The notes: a model not told the origin generated them from the sequence alone. A stretch of DNA of 64,000 nt from Spirosoma agri (GCF_010747415.1 NZ_JAAGNZ010000005.1:100081-164080); one strand, 5' to 3'. Shown: positions 1 through 9,449, counted from the first letter of the stretch. Numbers and translations are program-made.

Positions 1-556
1 TGAAGAAACTGCCGATGGTGACATATTTCTCTCCTCCCTTGGCGGTAATGCTGCCCGATACCCGTTGCCACCGTAACGCCGGGGTGTTAGCCGTGAGCTG
101 ACTCTCGATAAACTGCGGATTAACCGCAAATAATTCGGTTGTGGTCGTTGTGACGGGTTGTGTTGAGAAATAAGCGCCAAGCGTTTGGGGAAGCAGTTTA
201 TTCGGCGTTTCCAAAGCCACATACATTTCGAACGAGTAGCATTGGTTTGCTTCCAGTGGCTTCAGCAGCGGTACGGCCATGTATTCAGACCAGCCTCTAT
301 CCAGAAATAAGTGTGCCAGTCCCTGTCCTGTGTGGGGTGACAATGCCATCTGGCCGCTTTTAAAGCATTCGTGGTAAAAGTCAGGCGTAGCCCGGCTAGG
401 GTTATACCAGGGCACCGCTTCGCTAAGAAGGTTATCCTGCTGAGGACACTGAGCGTATTGTTCAAAGCTTCCGTTTGGTACAAGATTTTGCCCGTTCGCC
501 TGGATGCAGAACAGGGCTAAAGCCAGAATCAGAAGCCAGGTAGATTGTCGTGCCAT
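1..556 (-). CDS. Secreted protein, N-terminal part (runs off window)
   Basis: Partial gene: 185 codons from an ATG at 556 running off the left edge, with no stop inside the window. The protein begins with a signal peptide (MARQSTWLLILALALFCIQ, then a cleavage site near ANGQ) followed by NLVPNGSFEQY and a CP pair. This opening is typical of Bacteroidota cell-surface proteins that carry a carbohydrate-binding-like N-terminal domain, often with an OmpA-type peptidoglycan-binding domain at the C-terminus. The C-terminus is not visible, so the OmpA part is inference only. The mature protein should be periplasmic or outer-membrane associated. No exact TAnnTTTG box was found upstream. Confidence 0.75.
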   Translation of the reverse strand, partial: MARQSTWLLILALALFCIQANGQNLVPNGSFEQYAQCPQQDNLLSEAVPWYNPSRATPDFYHECFKSGQMALSPHTGQGLAHLFLDRGWSEYMAVPLLKPLEANQCYSFEMYVALETPNKLLPQTLGAYFSTQPVTTTTTELFAVNPQFIESQLTANTPALRWQRVSGSITAKGGEKYVTIGSFF

Positions 557-1019
557 TCGTAGTATGTGCTGCACTTATCATTCGGTTGCGGTACTATTGC
601 CGAAAAAAATTTTACTTATAGATGACTAAAGTACGCATATTAACGGAATATGGGAAATTCGCACTGGTGGTTCTATAGTAGTGAAACGGATACTTAATTC
701 ATCTCGTCGATCTACGTAGGTGTTGGTTAGTTGGCTGATAGAGTGTGGATTAGGGAACCGGTTAATAAATTTAGGTAAAAACAGTTCTTTGCTAAATCAA
801 TAGAGTCGTCATATATCTCTTAGGATAAATTTATATTATAAAAATATTATTTTGTATTAATGGTAGAATTATCTGGTAAATAAGAATTTCATATTATGAC
901 TAACATATACATATGAAAACGTACTTAGTGATACCCGCTAGATGACATAAGCAATCCGGTTTATATTTGCTACGATAAACACTACGTATCCTATTTGATA
1001 AGTCCTTTACTCACTTCTC
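557..1019. other. Intergenic region between divergent genes
   Basis: 463 bases between the divergent genes at 556 and 1020. The stretch 780-900 is markedly AT-rich. I see no credible ORF, tRNA or strong hairpin. It should hold promoters for both neighbours; only the plus-strand box at 962-969 matches the consensus exactly. Confidence 0.5.
962..969 (+). promoter_or_regulatory. Bacteroidota -7 promoter box (TATATTTG)
   Basis: TATATTTG matches TAnnTTTG exactly and lies 50 bases before the sigma-factor ATG. No clear TTG -33 element is present at the usual distance. Confidence 0.45.
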
Positions 1020-1568
1020 ATGAAAAAGGCTGAATTAGCCGATGAACAACTGGTAAAGATTTACCAGGATACCAACGCTGACGATTCGTTTGAGATGCTC
1101 TACAATCGTTATGTCGGTAAGGTATACCAAAAGTGTCTGTCGATAACGAAAGATTCGGAATCGGCTCACGACTACACGCAGGATATTTTTATCAAGGTAT
1201 TCAGTAAGCTGGATACGTTTCAGAACCGGTCGGCATTTTCTACCTGGTTATACTCCGTTTCTCATCACTACTGCCTGGATCAGTTACGGTTAAACAAGCG
1301 AATGACCACCGAGTCGTTGTCGGATGAGATTACGAATAATCTATCCGAACCCGATGCGAATGTGTCGGTTGATAATCAGATGCAGACTTTGGAACGGGTT
1401 ATGAGTGATTTGTCCGAGGATGAAGTGAAGTTACTACGGCTCAAACACGAGCAAGGGCTGTCTATACGAGAAATTAGTTTGCAGTATAGTATTTCGGAAA
1501 GCGCGGTCAAAATGCGTTTGAAACGAACACGCGATAAGCTACAGGAACTATACATACATTATTATTGA
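1020..1568 (+). CDS. RNA polymerase sigma factor, ECF (sigma-70) family
   Basis: 182 aa, the usual length of an ECF sigma factor. Region 2 is recognisable around residues 25-95 (DYTQDIFIKVF, then FSTWLYSVSHHYCLDQLR), and region 4 is a helix-turn-helix around residues 130-178 (LSIREISLQYSISESAVKMR). It directs RNA polymerase to a specific promoter set. Unlike FecI-type factors in this phylum, it is not followed by a FecR-like anti-sigma gene or a TonB receptor; the next gene is a small YodC-like protein after a terminator. Its partner and trigger cannot be read from the context. Confidence 0.9.
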   Translation: MKKAELADEQLVKIYQDTNADDSFEMLYNRYVGKVYQKCLSITKDSESAHDYTQDIFIKVFSKLDTFQNRSAFSTWLYSVSHHYCLDQLRLNKRMTTESLSDEITNNLSEPDANVSVDNQMQTLERVMSDLSEDEVKLLRLKHEQGLSIREISLQYSISESAVKMRLKRTRDKLQELYIHYY

Positions 1569-1622
1569 CGCATATGACTTGCCCAACGTGGCGTCAGTAC
1601 GCTATCGGCTATTGGCCGATAT

Positions 1623-1650
1623 AAAAGCAGTCTCCACCGAGGCTGCTTTT
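1623..1650 (+). terminator. Terminator after the sigma factor gene
   Basis: AAAAGCAG pairs with CTGCTTTT around a 12-base loop; the closing T-run serves as the release tract. Confidence 0.6.
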
Positions 1651-1815
1651 GTGTTATTGGGCCTGACTCAATGATTACGATGCCTTACGGAGCTGCTGTT
1701 GGTCGGGAATACCCACTTCAATTCGGTGAATGAATCCCAATCGCTAATTTCCTGCGACATTACCGGTGGAAACGTGTTTAGATGCGAAACGCATGGAATA
1801 ACATACACCCAATTA

Positions 1816-2034
1816 ATGTCAACGACTATGGCAGATGCACCAGTTCAGTTTCAACCCGGCGATCAAGTGACGCTGTTAGAGGGCGGATCACCAATGACCG
1901 TAACAGCGGTCAAAGACGACGGCCAGACGATCACTTGCGAAAACAGCAATGAGGACAAGCCCAGTACCCAGGACTATGACGCTACCAAACTGACAAAGTT
2001 GACCAGCGGTCATGAGCTAGGCGCAAAAGCCTAG
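1816..2034 (+). CDS. YodC-like (DUF2158) small protein
   Basis: 72 aa from the ATG at 1816; a second in-frame ATG at 1828 is equally possible. The frame stays open back to 1699, but that extension has no family resemblance and no visible promoter. The core PVQFQPGDQVTLLEGG, followed by MTVTAV and a hydrophilic tail, matches the YodC-like family, small SH3-like barrel proteins of unknown function in which G-D-x-V and S/GGP-x-M-T-V are conserved. It is followed at once by a strong terminator, so it is a monocistronic unit. Function is not known. Confidence 0.65.
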   Translation: MSTTMADAPVQFQPGDQVTLLEGGSPMTVTAVKDDGQTITCENSNEDKPSTQDYDATKLTKLTSGHELGAKA

Positions 2035-2045
2035 TGATTCAGGAC

Positions 2046-2083
2046 AAAAAAGCGTCAGTTCTTGCAGAGCTGACGCTTTTTTT
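2046..2083 (+). terminator. Strong rho-independent terminator
   Basis: AAAAAAGCGTCAG pairs with CTGACGC plus a seven-T run, 12 bases after the YodC-like stop codon. Confidence 0.85.
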
Positions 2084-2595
2084 GCGGTAACCTCTTTTCC
2101 CGCAGGAAGGCTACGACCCACTGGCAGAATGAGACAACCGGATAAGTGGGGCAGTCAGAAATAACGGATATGGGAGGGTTTTGTCCACGTGTGCCTGGTG
2201 CTCCTTAATAAAAAACATCGGCCTCAACGTGAGCCGATGTTTTTGTCTATAACACATTTGATTTCTTTCAGCATCTCTGTCGGGATACCTTATCAACGAT
2301 ACGCTGGTAATTGAGCGATCGTTGCAAGACAAGGCGTACCCTCATGTCAGGCAACGTACTTGCTCCTTGACGGGAAGTTCAGCTGTAGCCGCATTATAGC
2401 CTTACGATTTTCCAGCCGCGCTACAGTATGATCTGGACGTATATGTGTCACCAAAATGCTATTATCTTCGCTTTACTCCTTGTATAATGTTTTAAAAATT
2501 TATTTATTGATACTTAAAGTTACTATTTTAGGCAATCCGTTTTTATTGGTTGCAAGTATATATAGGTAACTAAATGACTGATCTACACCTCGATT
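2084..2595. other. Intergenic region with an orphan terminator
   Basis: 512 bases without a convincing gene. It contains a perfect hairpin at 2211-2244 and an AT-rich stretch at 2480-2570 that probably holds the promoter of the lipoprotein at 2596. A TATCTTCG near 2463 is one base off the -7 consensus. Confidence 0.45.
2211..2244. terminator. Orphan hairpin terminator
   Basis: AAAAACATCGGC (2211-2222) pairs perfectly with GCCGATGTTTTT (2233-2244) around a 10-base loop, with A- and T-runs on the two sides, so it could work in both directions. No recognised gene ends at it. Confidence 0.65.
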
Positions 2596-3492
2596 ATGAT
2601 GAAAAAATATGTACTACTCTGTATAGTGCTGATCGCGTCCGTAAGTTGTACGGACTGGTTTCAACCGTTACCATTACCACAAAACGCCCGGAATTTTCGA
2701 CTTATATCAACGTGCAATGTAGCCTCTGTCGTTACATCAGACGATTTCGAAGAGGCTACATTGCCTTTCTATTTTGACAACCAGGCTAGTGTCAAATCCG
2801 ATATTTCCTTCAGCAATGAGCAGCGCAGAGCCGGAAACAGTTCATTGAAGTTTAGCTTGACCAGTCTGAATCGTAAGCCGGCGCCCAATAATTACGTAAC
2901 CAAATCAGAAGTATCGATGTATCGGAGTGATACCGATACAACCGAGGTATGGTATGGCTTTAGTCTGTTTATGCCTGGGTCAAGCATGAAAAATGACGCT
3001 TATCCAATTCTGTTCATGCAATGGCATGCCAATTATCAGGGCTACCCAGGCGGATTCTCGTATCGGATTCCCATCATTTTCATGACCATTCAGCCTAACA
3101 ACACCATTCAGGTAATTTACGGCTCTGCTTCAGAAGCACCAACTGCCTGGAGCCAGCTTTCTAGTAACCGATCAACGGCAAAAACTGTTGGGAAGGTGGT
3201 CTTCGACGAATGGGTCGATTATGTTGTTCACATCCGATTTGCCCCGACAACGAATAAGGGCATTCTGCAAATGTGGCAGAACGGAACGCAACTTCTCAAT
3301 GACAGGAATATGCCTCTAGGCTACAAAAATGGCAAGCCTTACTGGAAGTTTGGTCTTAACTGTTTCACCGGGAGTGCCTCTCATACGGACAAAGCCCTAT
3401 ACGTCGATCAGCTACGTTACGGCAATCAGGATGCCTGCTACGATGCTGTGGCACCAAGCGGGACAGATGGGCTGTTCAAGCCGATGAAATAA
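2596..3492 (+). CDS. Polysaccharide-lyase-like lipoprotein
   Basis: 298 aa. The N-terminus is a lipoprotein signal (MMKKYVLLCIVLIASVSC, lipobox ASVSC), so the mature protein is membrane-anchored and probably outer-membrane or periplasmic. From about residue 50 the sequence resembles the heparin-lyase I/glucuronan-lyase beta-jelly-roll fold (Polysacc_lyase domain): residues near AGNSSLKFSL, a W-Y-G-F strand, MQWHANYQG, DEWVDYVVHIRF, GILQMWQNGTQL and YWKFGLNCF. These fit family PL20-like glucuronan lyases, which cleave uronic-acid polymers by beta-elimination; the exact substrate is inference. There is no SusCD pair beside it. ATG 2599 is an alternative start. Confidence 0.7.
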   Translation: MMKKYVLLCIVLIASVSCTDWFQPLPLPQNARNFRLISTCNVASVVTSDDFEEATLPFYFDNQASVKSDISFSNEQRRAGNSSLKFSLTSLNRKPAPNNYVTKSEVSMYRSDTDTTEVWYGFSLFMPGSSMKNDAYPILFMQWHANYQGYPGGFSYRIPIIFMTIQPNNTIQVIYGSASEAPTAWSQLSSNRSTAKTVGKVVFDEWVDYVVHIRFAPTTNKGILQMWQNGTQLLNDRNMPLGYKNGKPYWKFGLNCFTGSASHTDKALYVDQLRYGNQDACYDAVAPSGTDGLFKPMK

Positions 3493-3510
3493 CGAACTTG
3501 CACAAAAGTA

Positions 3511-3541
3511 AAAACGCCGACTTCATGATGAGTCGGCGTTT
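3511..3541 (+). terminator. Terminator after the lyase-like gene
   Basis: AAAACGCCGACT pairs with AGTCGGCGTTT around a short loop, 19 bases after the stop codon. Confidence 0.8.
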
Positions 3542-4001
3542 CTATATTCCACCAAGTAAAGAAAGCAATTTACTAAAAGACAGTCCATCGCTAACTTGTC
3601 AACTACTTTTTAATGACAACTTAATCGGCGATTTGGTATGGTACACTATCTGGAATTTACGCCGAATGCAATAGCAGGCTAATGAGTGAGTAATGCACAG
3701 CGATTGCTGTCTAACGGTAGTGGCAAAAACGGCCTGATAAAGCTCTTTCCTGTTTACCGCTCACTCAAACTTACCGATACACCAGTTAACACTAAGCCCA
3801 AAAGAATGAACTAATGTATGGTTGAGTAGAGCTAATAAATGCTTGAAAGCCAGTATTTTATTATTAGAATATGGTCCTCTTGCCTCCCTAGCTGTAAGCC
3901 ACTGGTCAAACCGATAACTAAGATGCCAAATAGGGCTATTTGCTCAACGAAATGAATATGACGTAACTTGCCCCAGTTTTTACATAAATCAGTTAAAGCA
4001 T
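3542..4001. other. Intergenic region, nothing recognised
   Basis: About 460 bases. There is no plausible ORF on either strand, no tRNA-like fold and no exact TAnnTTTG box. It presumably carries the promoter of the beta-barrel gene at 4002. Confidence 0.4.
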
Positions 4002-4520
4002 ATGAAGAAAATACACTTTTCCGTTTTATTCGTTATAGCCCTGCTTGTGGGCACCCAGTCATTTGCCCAGATGGCCATTGACAAAGGCACCAAATTTGTC
4101 AATCTTGGTATTGGCGTGGGTGGTTATGGCTATTTTAATGGAAGCGGCCTGGGCCTGAATGCCGGCCTCGATGTTGGCGTGACGAAGAATATTACAGTGG
4201 GTGGCGTACTTGGCTATCGCAGCTATGGTAGCGGAGTCAACTCGTTCGATGCTGGTGTGCGGGGTTCTTACCATTTCAATGAATTACTTCAGTTGGCAAC
4301 GGATAAAGCTGATTTATATGCAGGTATAGGTGTTTCCTTCTATCGTCTATCATACGGTGATTACTACGCAAATATACCTGGCTTTTCAAATTCGTACACG
4401 ACAGCATACGTTCCTATTCACATTGGTGGCCGCTATTTCTTCAGCGAAAACGTAGGTGGTTTTGCTGAACTAGGTTCTAGTCTGGCTACGCTGAAATTAG
4501 GCGTTACATTCAAACTGTAA
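4002..4520 (+). CDS. Small outer-membrane beta-barrel protein
   Basis: 172 aa. A signal peptide (MKKIHFSVLFVIALLVGTQSFAQ) is followed by a glycine- and aromatic-rich sequence with alternating hydrophobic strands (for example FVNLGIGVGGYGYF, ITVGGVLGYRSYG, VPIHIGGRYFF), ending in KLGVTFKL. The length and strand pattern suggest an eight-stranded OmpA/OmpX-type barrel. Specific function is unknown; such proteins usually have structural or adhesive roles. It is monocistronic and ends at a two-way terminator shared with the oppositely oriented peptidase. Confidence 0.7.
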   Translation: MKKIHFSVLFVIALLVGTQSFAQMAIDKGTKFVNLGIGVGGYGYFNGSGLGLNAGLDVGVTKNITVGGVLGYRSYGSGVNSFDAGVRGSYHFNELLQLATDKADLYAGIGVSFYRLSYGDYYANIPGFSNSYTTAYVPIHIGGRYFFSENVGGFAELGSSLATLKLGVTFKL

Positions 4521-4537
4521 GCATACTGTAAGTTCAC

Positions 4538-4571
4538 AAAAAAGGCCTCCTGGTGTCAGGAGGCCTTTTTT
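4538..4571. terminator. Bidirectional terminator between convergent genes
   Basis: AAAAAAGGCCTCCT pairs with AGGAGGCCTTTTTT around a 6-base loop. A-runs and T-runs flank both sides, which suits both the barrel gene and the prolyl oligopeptidase gene. Confidence 0.85.
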
Positions 4572-4584
4572 GTGGTAGACAAAC

Positions 4585-6726
4585 CTATTTGCTGGCAACT
4601 TCCTTTAAACTCCGTACGCCCATGTTCCATAGGATGAACGAGTAAATGTCAGCCGTGGTCTCGATGTTCTTTTTGGTATTACTGGCACCGTGCCCTGAGT
4701 TGGTGTCAATCCGTATCAGCACGGGGTTCTGGCCTTTGTACACTTCCTGAAGCGTAGCTGCATATTTGAACGAGTGCGCGGGCACAACGCGGTCATCGTG
4801 GTCGGCGGTCGTGATGAGGGTGGCGGGATAATTGGTGCCTGCTTTTAGATTATGAATGGGCGAGTAAGCGTATAAGGCTTTAAACTCGTCGGCGTTATCG
4901 CTACTACCGTAATCGGCGATCCAGTTCCAGCCAATCGTGAATTTATGGAACCGCAGCATATCCATGACGCCCACCTGCGGAATGGCCACCCGAAACAAGT
5001 CAGGCCGTTGGTTGACAACTGCACCCACCAGCAAGCCACCGTTGGAACCACCCTGAACGGCTAGTTTGGTCGGACTGGTGTATTTCTGAGCGATCAGGTA
5101 CTCGGCTGCTGCGATGAAATCGTCAAAAACGTTCTGTTTTTTCAGTTTCATACCCTGCTCATGCCATTTCTCACCATATTCACTACCGCCCCGTAAGTTG
5201 GCCTGTGCATAAACTCCCCCCTGTTCCAGAAAAGGAATCCGCAGTGGACTGAAGGCTGGCGGCAAACTGATGTTGAAACCGCCATACCCGTACAGGAGCG
5301 TCGGATTCGTACCGTCGAGCTTCATTCCCTTTCGATAAGTCAGGAACATGGGTACTTTTGTGCCGTCTTTACTGGTATAAAATACCTGTTTCGTTTCGTA
5401 ATCGGTCGGCTTGAAATCGACTTCGGGTGCCCGGAAAATCGTGCTCTTACGTGTACCGATATCATAGCGATAGATCGTTGGCGGAAAGGTAAATGACGTA
5501 AAGGTATAGAACACGAATTTGTCGTCTTTCTCTCCCCCGAAGCCCCCTGCTGAGCCAATGGCAGGTAGTTGAATAGCACTTTCCATTTTTCCGGCGTAAT
5601 CGTAGACCTCGACTTTTGACGTTACGTCTTTCGAGTATTCAACGAATAATTTGCCGCCCGCTGCGCTGACACTATTCTCGGCGATAGGCTCCGGTTTTTC
5701 GGGAATGAGCGTCGAAAAAGCCTTTTTCTTCGTATCGAAGGCGATCACTTTGCTGTTGGGCGCTTTTTCATTGGTCAGAATCAGCAGGCGATCACCATCG
5801 TTGTCGATCACGCTATAGCTAAAGTCAGTTACGTCGTCGATTACGGGTGCGAACGCTTTCTGGTCGGATTTGGCGTCCATAAAAAACAGAGCATTCCCAT
5901 CTTTCCCTTTGCCCCGATCGCTTACGGATAGCAACAAAAACCGCTCATCATCGGTAGTACTGGCGATGTGAAAGCGTTGCGGGTTTTTCGGATCTTCGTA
6001 AATAAGCCGGTCGGCGGACTGGGGCGTATTCAGCTTATGGTAGAAGACCTGATGGTTTTCGTTTTTGGCCGCCAGTGCACTTCCTTCCGGTTTCGGATAC
6101 CGGCTGTAGTAAAACCCATCGTTCTGCCAGGCTGCACCGGACACCTTGACCCACTCGATTTTGTCGGAAAGGTAGGTTTTGGTCGCCAGTTCCATGACCT
6201 GATATTCCTGCCAGTCTGAGCCGCCTTTTGATAAACCGACTACGGCATATTTCCCGTCTTTCGACAGCGCAAAGACGCCTAACCGGGTCGTACCATCGGC
6301 CGAAAGTTTGTTCGGGTCGATTACGAGCTCGGGTTTCCCATCAAGCCCTTTCTGCCGGTATAGCACGGACTGATTCTGCAAGCCATCGTTCTTGTAGAAG
6401 TAAAACCAGTCACCTTTACGATTGGGGGCCGAGAATTTTGGGTAGTTATAAATTTGCTCCAGTCGGTCCTGAAGTTGCTTTCTGTACGGAATTTGCGCCA
6501 AATAGTCGAACGTGACTTTGTTCTCTTCCTTAACCCATTCGGCGGTTTCGGCCGAACGGTCATCTTCGAGCCAGCGATAGGGATCGGCGACTGCCGTGCC
6601 GTGGTAGGTATCGGTTTGATCCGTTTTTTTTGCTTTAGGATAAGCCAGTGACGGAGAGCCTGACTGTGCCAAAGCCGCAGAAGAGCTGAGCATAAGCGAT
6701 AATCGAATGAGATTTATGAAACGCAT
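4585..6726 (-). CDS. Prolyl oligopeptidase family serine peptidase (S9A)
   Basis: 713 aa from the ATG at 6726, chosen because it gives a signal peptide (MRFINLIRLSLMLSSSAALAQ); the frame opens 24 codons earlier without one. The N-terminal half is the seven-bladed propeller (after YRWLEDD near residue 45), and the C-terminal third is the alpha/beta-hydrolase domain. The nucleophile is in GGSNGG (Ser561), the acid in DHDDRVVP (642-649) and the histidine in SGHGAS (His679); the spacing is that of prolyl oligopeptidase. It cleaves short peptides after proline, here probably in the periplasm. It is a single-gene unit. Confidence 0.93.
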   Translation of the reverse strand: MRFINLIRLSLMLSSSAALAQSGSPSLAYPKAKKTDQTDTYHGTAVADPYRWLEDDRSAETAEWVKEENKVTFDYLAQIPYRKQLQDRLEQIYNYPKFSAPNRKGDWFYFYKNDGLQNQSVLYRQKGLDGKPELVIDPNKLSADGTTRLGVFALSKDGKYAVVGLSKGGSDWQEYQVMELATKTYLSDKIEWVKVSGAAWQNDGFYYSRYPKPEGSALAAKNENHQVFYHKLNTPQSADRLIYEDPKNPQRFHIASTTDDERFLLLSVSDRGKGKDGNALFFMDAKSDQKAFAPVIDDVTDFSYSVIDNDGDRLLILTNEKAPNSKVIAFDTKKKAFSTLIPEKPEPIAENSVSAAGGKLFVEYSKDVTSKVEVYDYAGKMESAIQLPAIGSAGGFGGEKDDKFVFYTFTSFTFPPTIYRYDIGTRKSTIFRAPEVDFKPTDYETKQVFYTSKDGTKVPMFLTYRKGMKLDGTNPTLLYGYGGFNISLPPAFSPLRIPFLEQGGVYAQANLRGGSEYGEKWHEQGMKLKKQNVFDDFIAAAEYLIAQKYTSPTKLAVQGGSNGGLLVGAVVNQRPDLFRVAIPQVGVMDMLRFHKFTIGWNWIADYGSSDNADEFKALYAYSPIHNLKAGTNYPATLITTADHDDRVVPAHSFKYAATLQEVYKGQNPVLIRIDTNSGHGASNTKKNIETTADIYSFILWNMGVRSLKEVASK

Positions 6727-7058
6727 GTAGTCGTTTGTAGTTGATGAGTTTTGATGGCAACTGCCTACGAAGAACGCTTTAGAATATGGTAATTCCAAGT
6801 GATCGAGCCGTAAGACCTACTGGTACCAGTTTCGTTTAGATCAATCAAAATCGGCTTCTGCTGGGTGAAGAAGGGGCTTTGCCTGGAACCTGATGCGCTT
6901 ATTAACTACCCGTAGCATCACAGTCCTGGGGTAAAATGCTGTCGATTGTCGACGCGCTCTCGTTTATTTTTGTAAATGCACTAAATTTGCTTTTCCTCTT
7001 ATAAAACAGGTAGCTACTACTGACTTAGCCTTATTTCGCAGCTGTACTAAACGTATTC
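6727..7058. other. Divergent intergenic region
   Basis: 332 bases between the oppositely directed peptidase and esterase genes. The plus-strand box at 6982-6989 is the only exact promoter match. No ORF or RNA gene was recognised. Confidence 0.45.
6982..6989 (+). promoter_or_regulatory. -7 promoter box (TAAATTTG) for the esterase gene
   Basis: TAAATTTG matches TAnnTTTG and lies 69 bases before the ATG at 7059. No TTG was found at the usual spacing. Confidence 0.4.
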
Positions 7059-9449
7059 ATGCCAACATTTCTAAAGTGGACGTTACTGTTCATTGGATTG
7101 CCTTTCTTGGCCCTTGCCCAGTTACAGATTACGCATCCGATGTCTCGTCTTGTCGTTCAGCGGGGTAGCGACGGCAACGGACGAATTTATTTATCCGGAC
7201 GCCTGAGTGGCTCGGTCGATCGGGTAGAGGCTCAGTTGACACCCGCATCGGCCGGGCAGGGAACCGCCACCGACTGGCAGGTCGTGCAGACGAATCCAAC
7301 TAATGCTGTTTTTCTTGGCTACGTAACCGCTTCGGGTGGCTGGTATGTGTTGACGGTCCGGACCATTGTAGGGAGTACTGTAACGGCTCAGGCCACTGTG
7401 CAACCCGTTGGTATCGGTGAAGTGTTCGTAACCGCCGGGCAGTCGAATTCGCGCGGACTAGGTATTGGGGATAACGATCTGGGAACCAGTACCGACCGCG
7501 TCAATGCCATTGATTCGATTAACCACTCTTATCCGCCGGGGGCCAAGGCACTCGTCTCGTCCGGCGATCCAATGCCCGTACCGGTGTTCAAGCCACTGAC
7601 GGCTGGCCGGAAAGTTTTTCCAATGGCCGAAAGCTCGTGGAGTTGGGGTGAGCTAGGCGACTATATCGTTAACCGGTACAATGTTCCGGTGGCGTTCTAC
7701 GTAGCGGGCTGGGATGGTTCTACAGCTGAAAACTGGTACAACTCGGCCAATGGGATTCCGACCTGCAACCGATACTACTGCGTAGAAAACTGGCCCAACC
7801 TGCAACCCTATACCAACCTCAAAAATGTCTTACACTATTACAATTCGATAGCGGGTATCCGGGCCGTACTCTGGCAGCAGGGCGAGGCTGAATACAGCTT
7901 TGCCGATGGCACGTCGAGTATTCCGCAGTATTACGATCGAATCGTGGGGGTTATCCAGAAGTCGAGGCAGGATTTTGGCGGAAAAACGATTCCGTGGATG
8001 ATAGCACGCGCTTCCTTTGACGGAACTGAGTTTCGCCCCGCCGTAGTGAACGAACAGCAACGGATCATCGACACGCCGGGTCTGAATGTCTATCAGGGAC
8101 CTTACAACGATACGATTGTCAACCGGTTTGCCGGTCAGACGGACGTTCATTTTAAAAATGCCACCCGCCCGGCAACGCACCCCCGCTATTACCTAAATCC
8201 GACCGCCATTCCCGCCGAAATGGGTCTCTCGCGCCTTGCCCGTAACTGGAACAATAGCCTCACGAACGCCTTTTTTCAAAATTCACAGCCCATTACACCA
8301 ACGCAGTTTGCCGTTACAGGTACCATAGCGGACAACATCAAACCCGGTGATAACCTGTCGGTTCCTTTCTCCACACTAGGCACGTTCGCGAGCGATAATC
8401 AGTGGCAGGTTCAATTACTGGATTCGCTGGGGCGCTACTGGTCAACGCTCGGCAGTGGGTCCACCAGTCCGATCACTATAAAAGTCCCGGACACGCTGCG
8501 GCTGGGAAGCCGGTTTCAGCTTCGGGTGGTGGCTACATCGCCGTTCCTGCCCGCCGTACCATCCAATTTGTTCCGGACAAGTGCGACGGCATCGGTAGCC
8601 GATGTTAGCTTAAGCATGAGCATTAACCAGTTGTCGCCTAACCTGAACACGCCCATTACCGTCAGTCTTTACGTGCGTAACGACGGGCCCGGCCAAGCAA
8701 AGGACGTGGTCGTTCGCAACCGACTGCCCGATAATTTGGCTTTTTCCTTCTCCTCCGAACTGGCATTCAACAACAACGCCGTAACCAGCAGTGCAATGAC
8801 CATTGATGCCGGTACCACCCGGACGGTTAGTTATGTGGCGTATCCAAACGCTGGTGGAACGTACCGCAATGCCGCTGAAATCGCCCAGGCAACGTCTCCC
8901 GATCCAGACAGTCAGCCAAACTCAGGAACGGGTGATGGACAGGACGACATGGTGGTACTGGATTTCCGGACCAAAGAGTCGGGTTCAGGCTTGTTCGTAT
9001 CCCCCAACCCCAATCAGGTACCGTTGCCAGCGGTCATCAGTAACCAGCCCAGTCCCGATGCGTCGAAGGCCGACCTTAGTTTAAATTTATCCGTTAACAA
9101 TCAGGTGCCTGCCTTGAACGACATCATAACGTATACCATAACGGTCTCTAACGACGGTGGATTGACGGCGTCGACACTGTTTGTGGGTGCTTACTTACCC
9201 GCCGGTCAGACCTTCGTGTCTAGCAATGATCTGACAATGACCAACAACGTCATTACGGGTAGTGTCAGTAATCTGGCTGCGAATAGCAGTAGGACGCTAC
9301 AATTTACGGCTAGGGTGACTGCATCAGGCGTGAGCACATGCAGCGCACAAGTCTTATCGTCTACGCAGGCCGATCCTGATTCGGTACCCGGTAATGGGAC
9401 CACCAACGGGGAGGATGATACCAGTCAGGTCGGTATTCGGGTTCGGTAA
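7059..9449 (+). CDS. Secreted SGNH/sialate-O-acetylesterase-like protein with DUF11 repeats
   Basis: 796 aa. The signal peptide is MPTFLKWTLLFIGLPFLALAQ. The catalytic domain begins at about residue 120 with EVFVTAGQSNSRG (Ser in the GQSN block I of the sialate O-acetylesterase/SASA family); AVLWQQGEAEY at about residue 270 is the block with the conserved G-E. After about residue 510 come two copies of a DUF11-type repeat (DVSLSMSINQLSP... and ADLSLNLSVNNQVP...), each with NDG motifs, typical of adhesive surface stalks. It likely removes acetyl groups from surface or plant glycans outside the cell; the substrate is not known. There is no C-terminal sorting domain, since the protein stops soon after repeat two. 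Confidence 0.8.
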   Translation: MPTFLKWTLLFIGLPFLALAQLQITHPMSRLVVQRGSDGNGRIYLSGRLSGSVDRVEAQLTPASAGQGTATDWQVVQTNPTNAVFLGYVTASGGWYVLTVRTIVGSTVTAQATVQPVGIGEVFVTAGQSNSRGLGIGDNDLGTSTDRVNAIDSINHSYPPGAKALVSSGDPMPVPVFKPLTAGRKVFPMAESSWSWGELGDYIVNRYNVPVAFYVAGWDGSTAENWYNSANGIPTCNRYYCVENWPNLQPYTNLKNVLHYYNSIAGIRAVLWQQGEAEYSFADGTSSIPQYYDRIVGVIQKSRQDFGGKTIPWMIARASFDGTEFRPAVVNEQQRIIDTPGLNVYQGPYNDTIVNRFAGQTDVHFKNATRPATHPRYYLNPTAIPAEMGLSRLARNWNNSLTNAFFQNSQPITPTQFAVTGTIADNIKPGDNLSVPFSTLGTFASDNQWQVQLLDSLGRYWSTLGSGSTSPITIKVPDTLRLGSRFQLRVVATSPFLPAVPSNLFRTSATASVADVSLSMSINQLSPNLNTPITVSLYVRNDGPGQAKDVVVRNRLPDNLAFSFSSELAFNNNAVTSSAMTIDAGTTRTVSYVAYPNAGGTYRNAAEIAQATSPDPDSQPNSGTGDGQDDMVVLDFRTKESGSGLFVSPNPNQVPLPAVISNQPSPDASKADLSLNLSVNNQVPALNDIITYTITVSNDGGLTASTLFVGAYLPAGQTFVSSNDLTMTNNVITGSVSNLAANSSRTLQFTARVTASGVSTCSAQVLSSTQADPDSVPGNGTTNGEDDTSQVGIRVR

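Noticed and set aside
2111..2332. 73-codon minus-strand frame
   Set aside because: It runs through the perfect hairpin at 2211-2244 and has no family, promoter or ribosome site.
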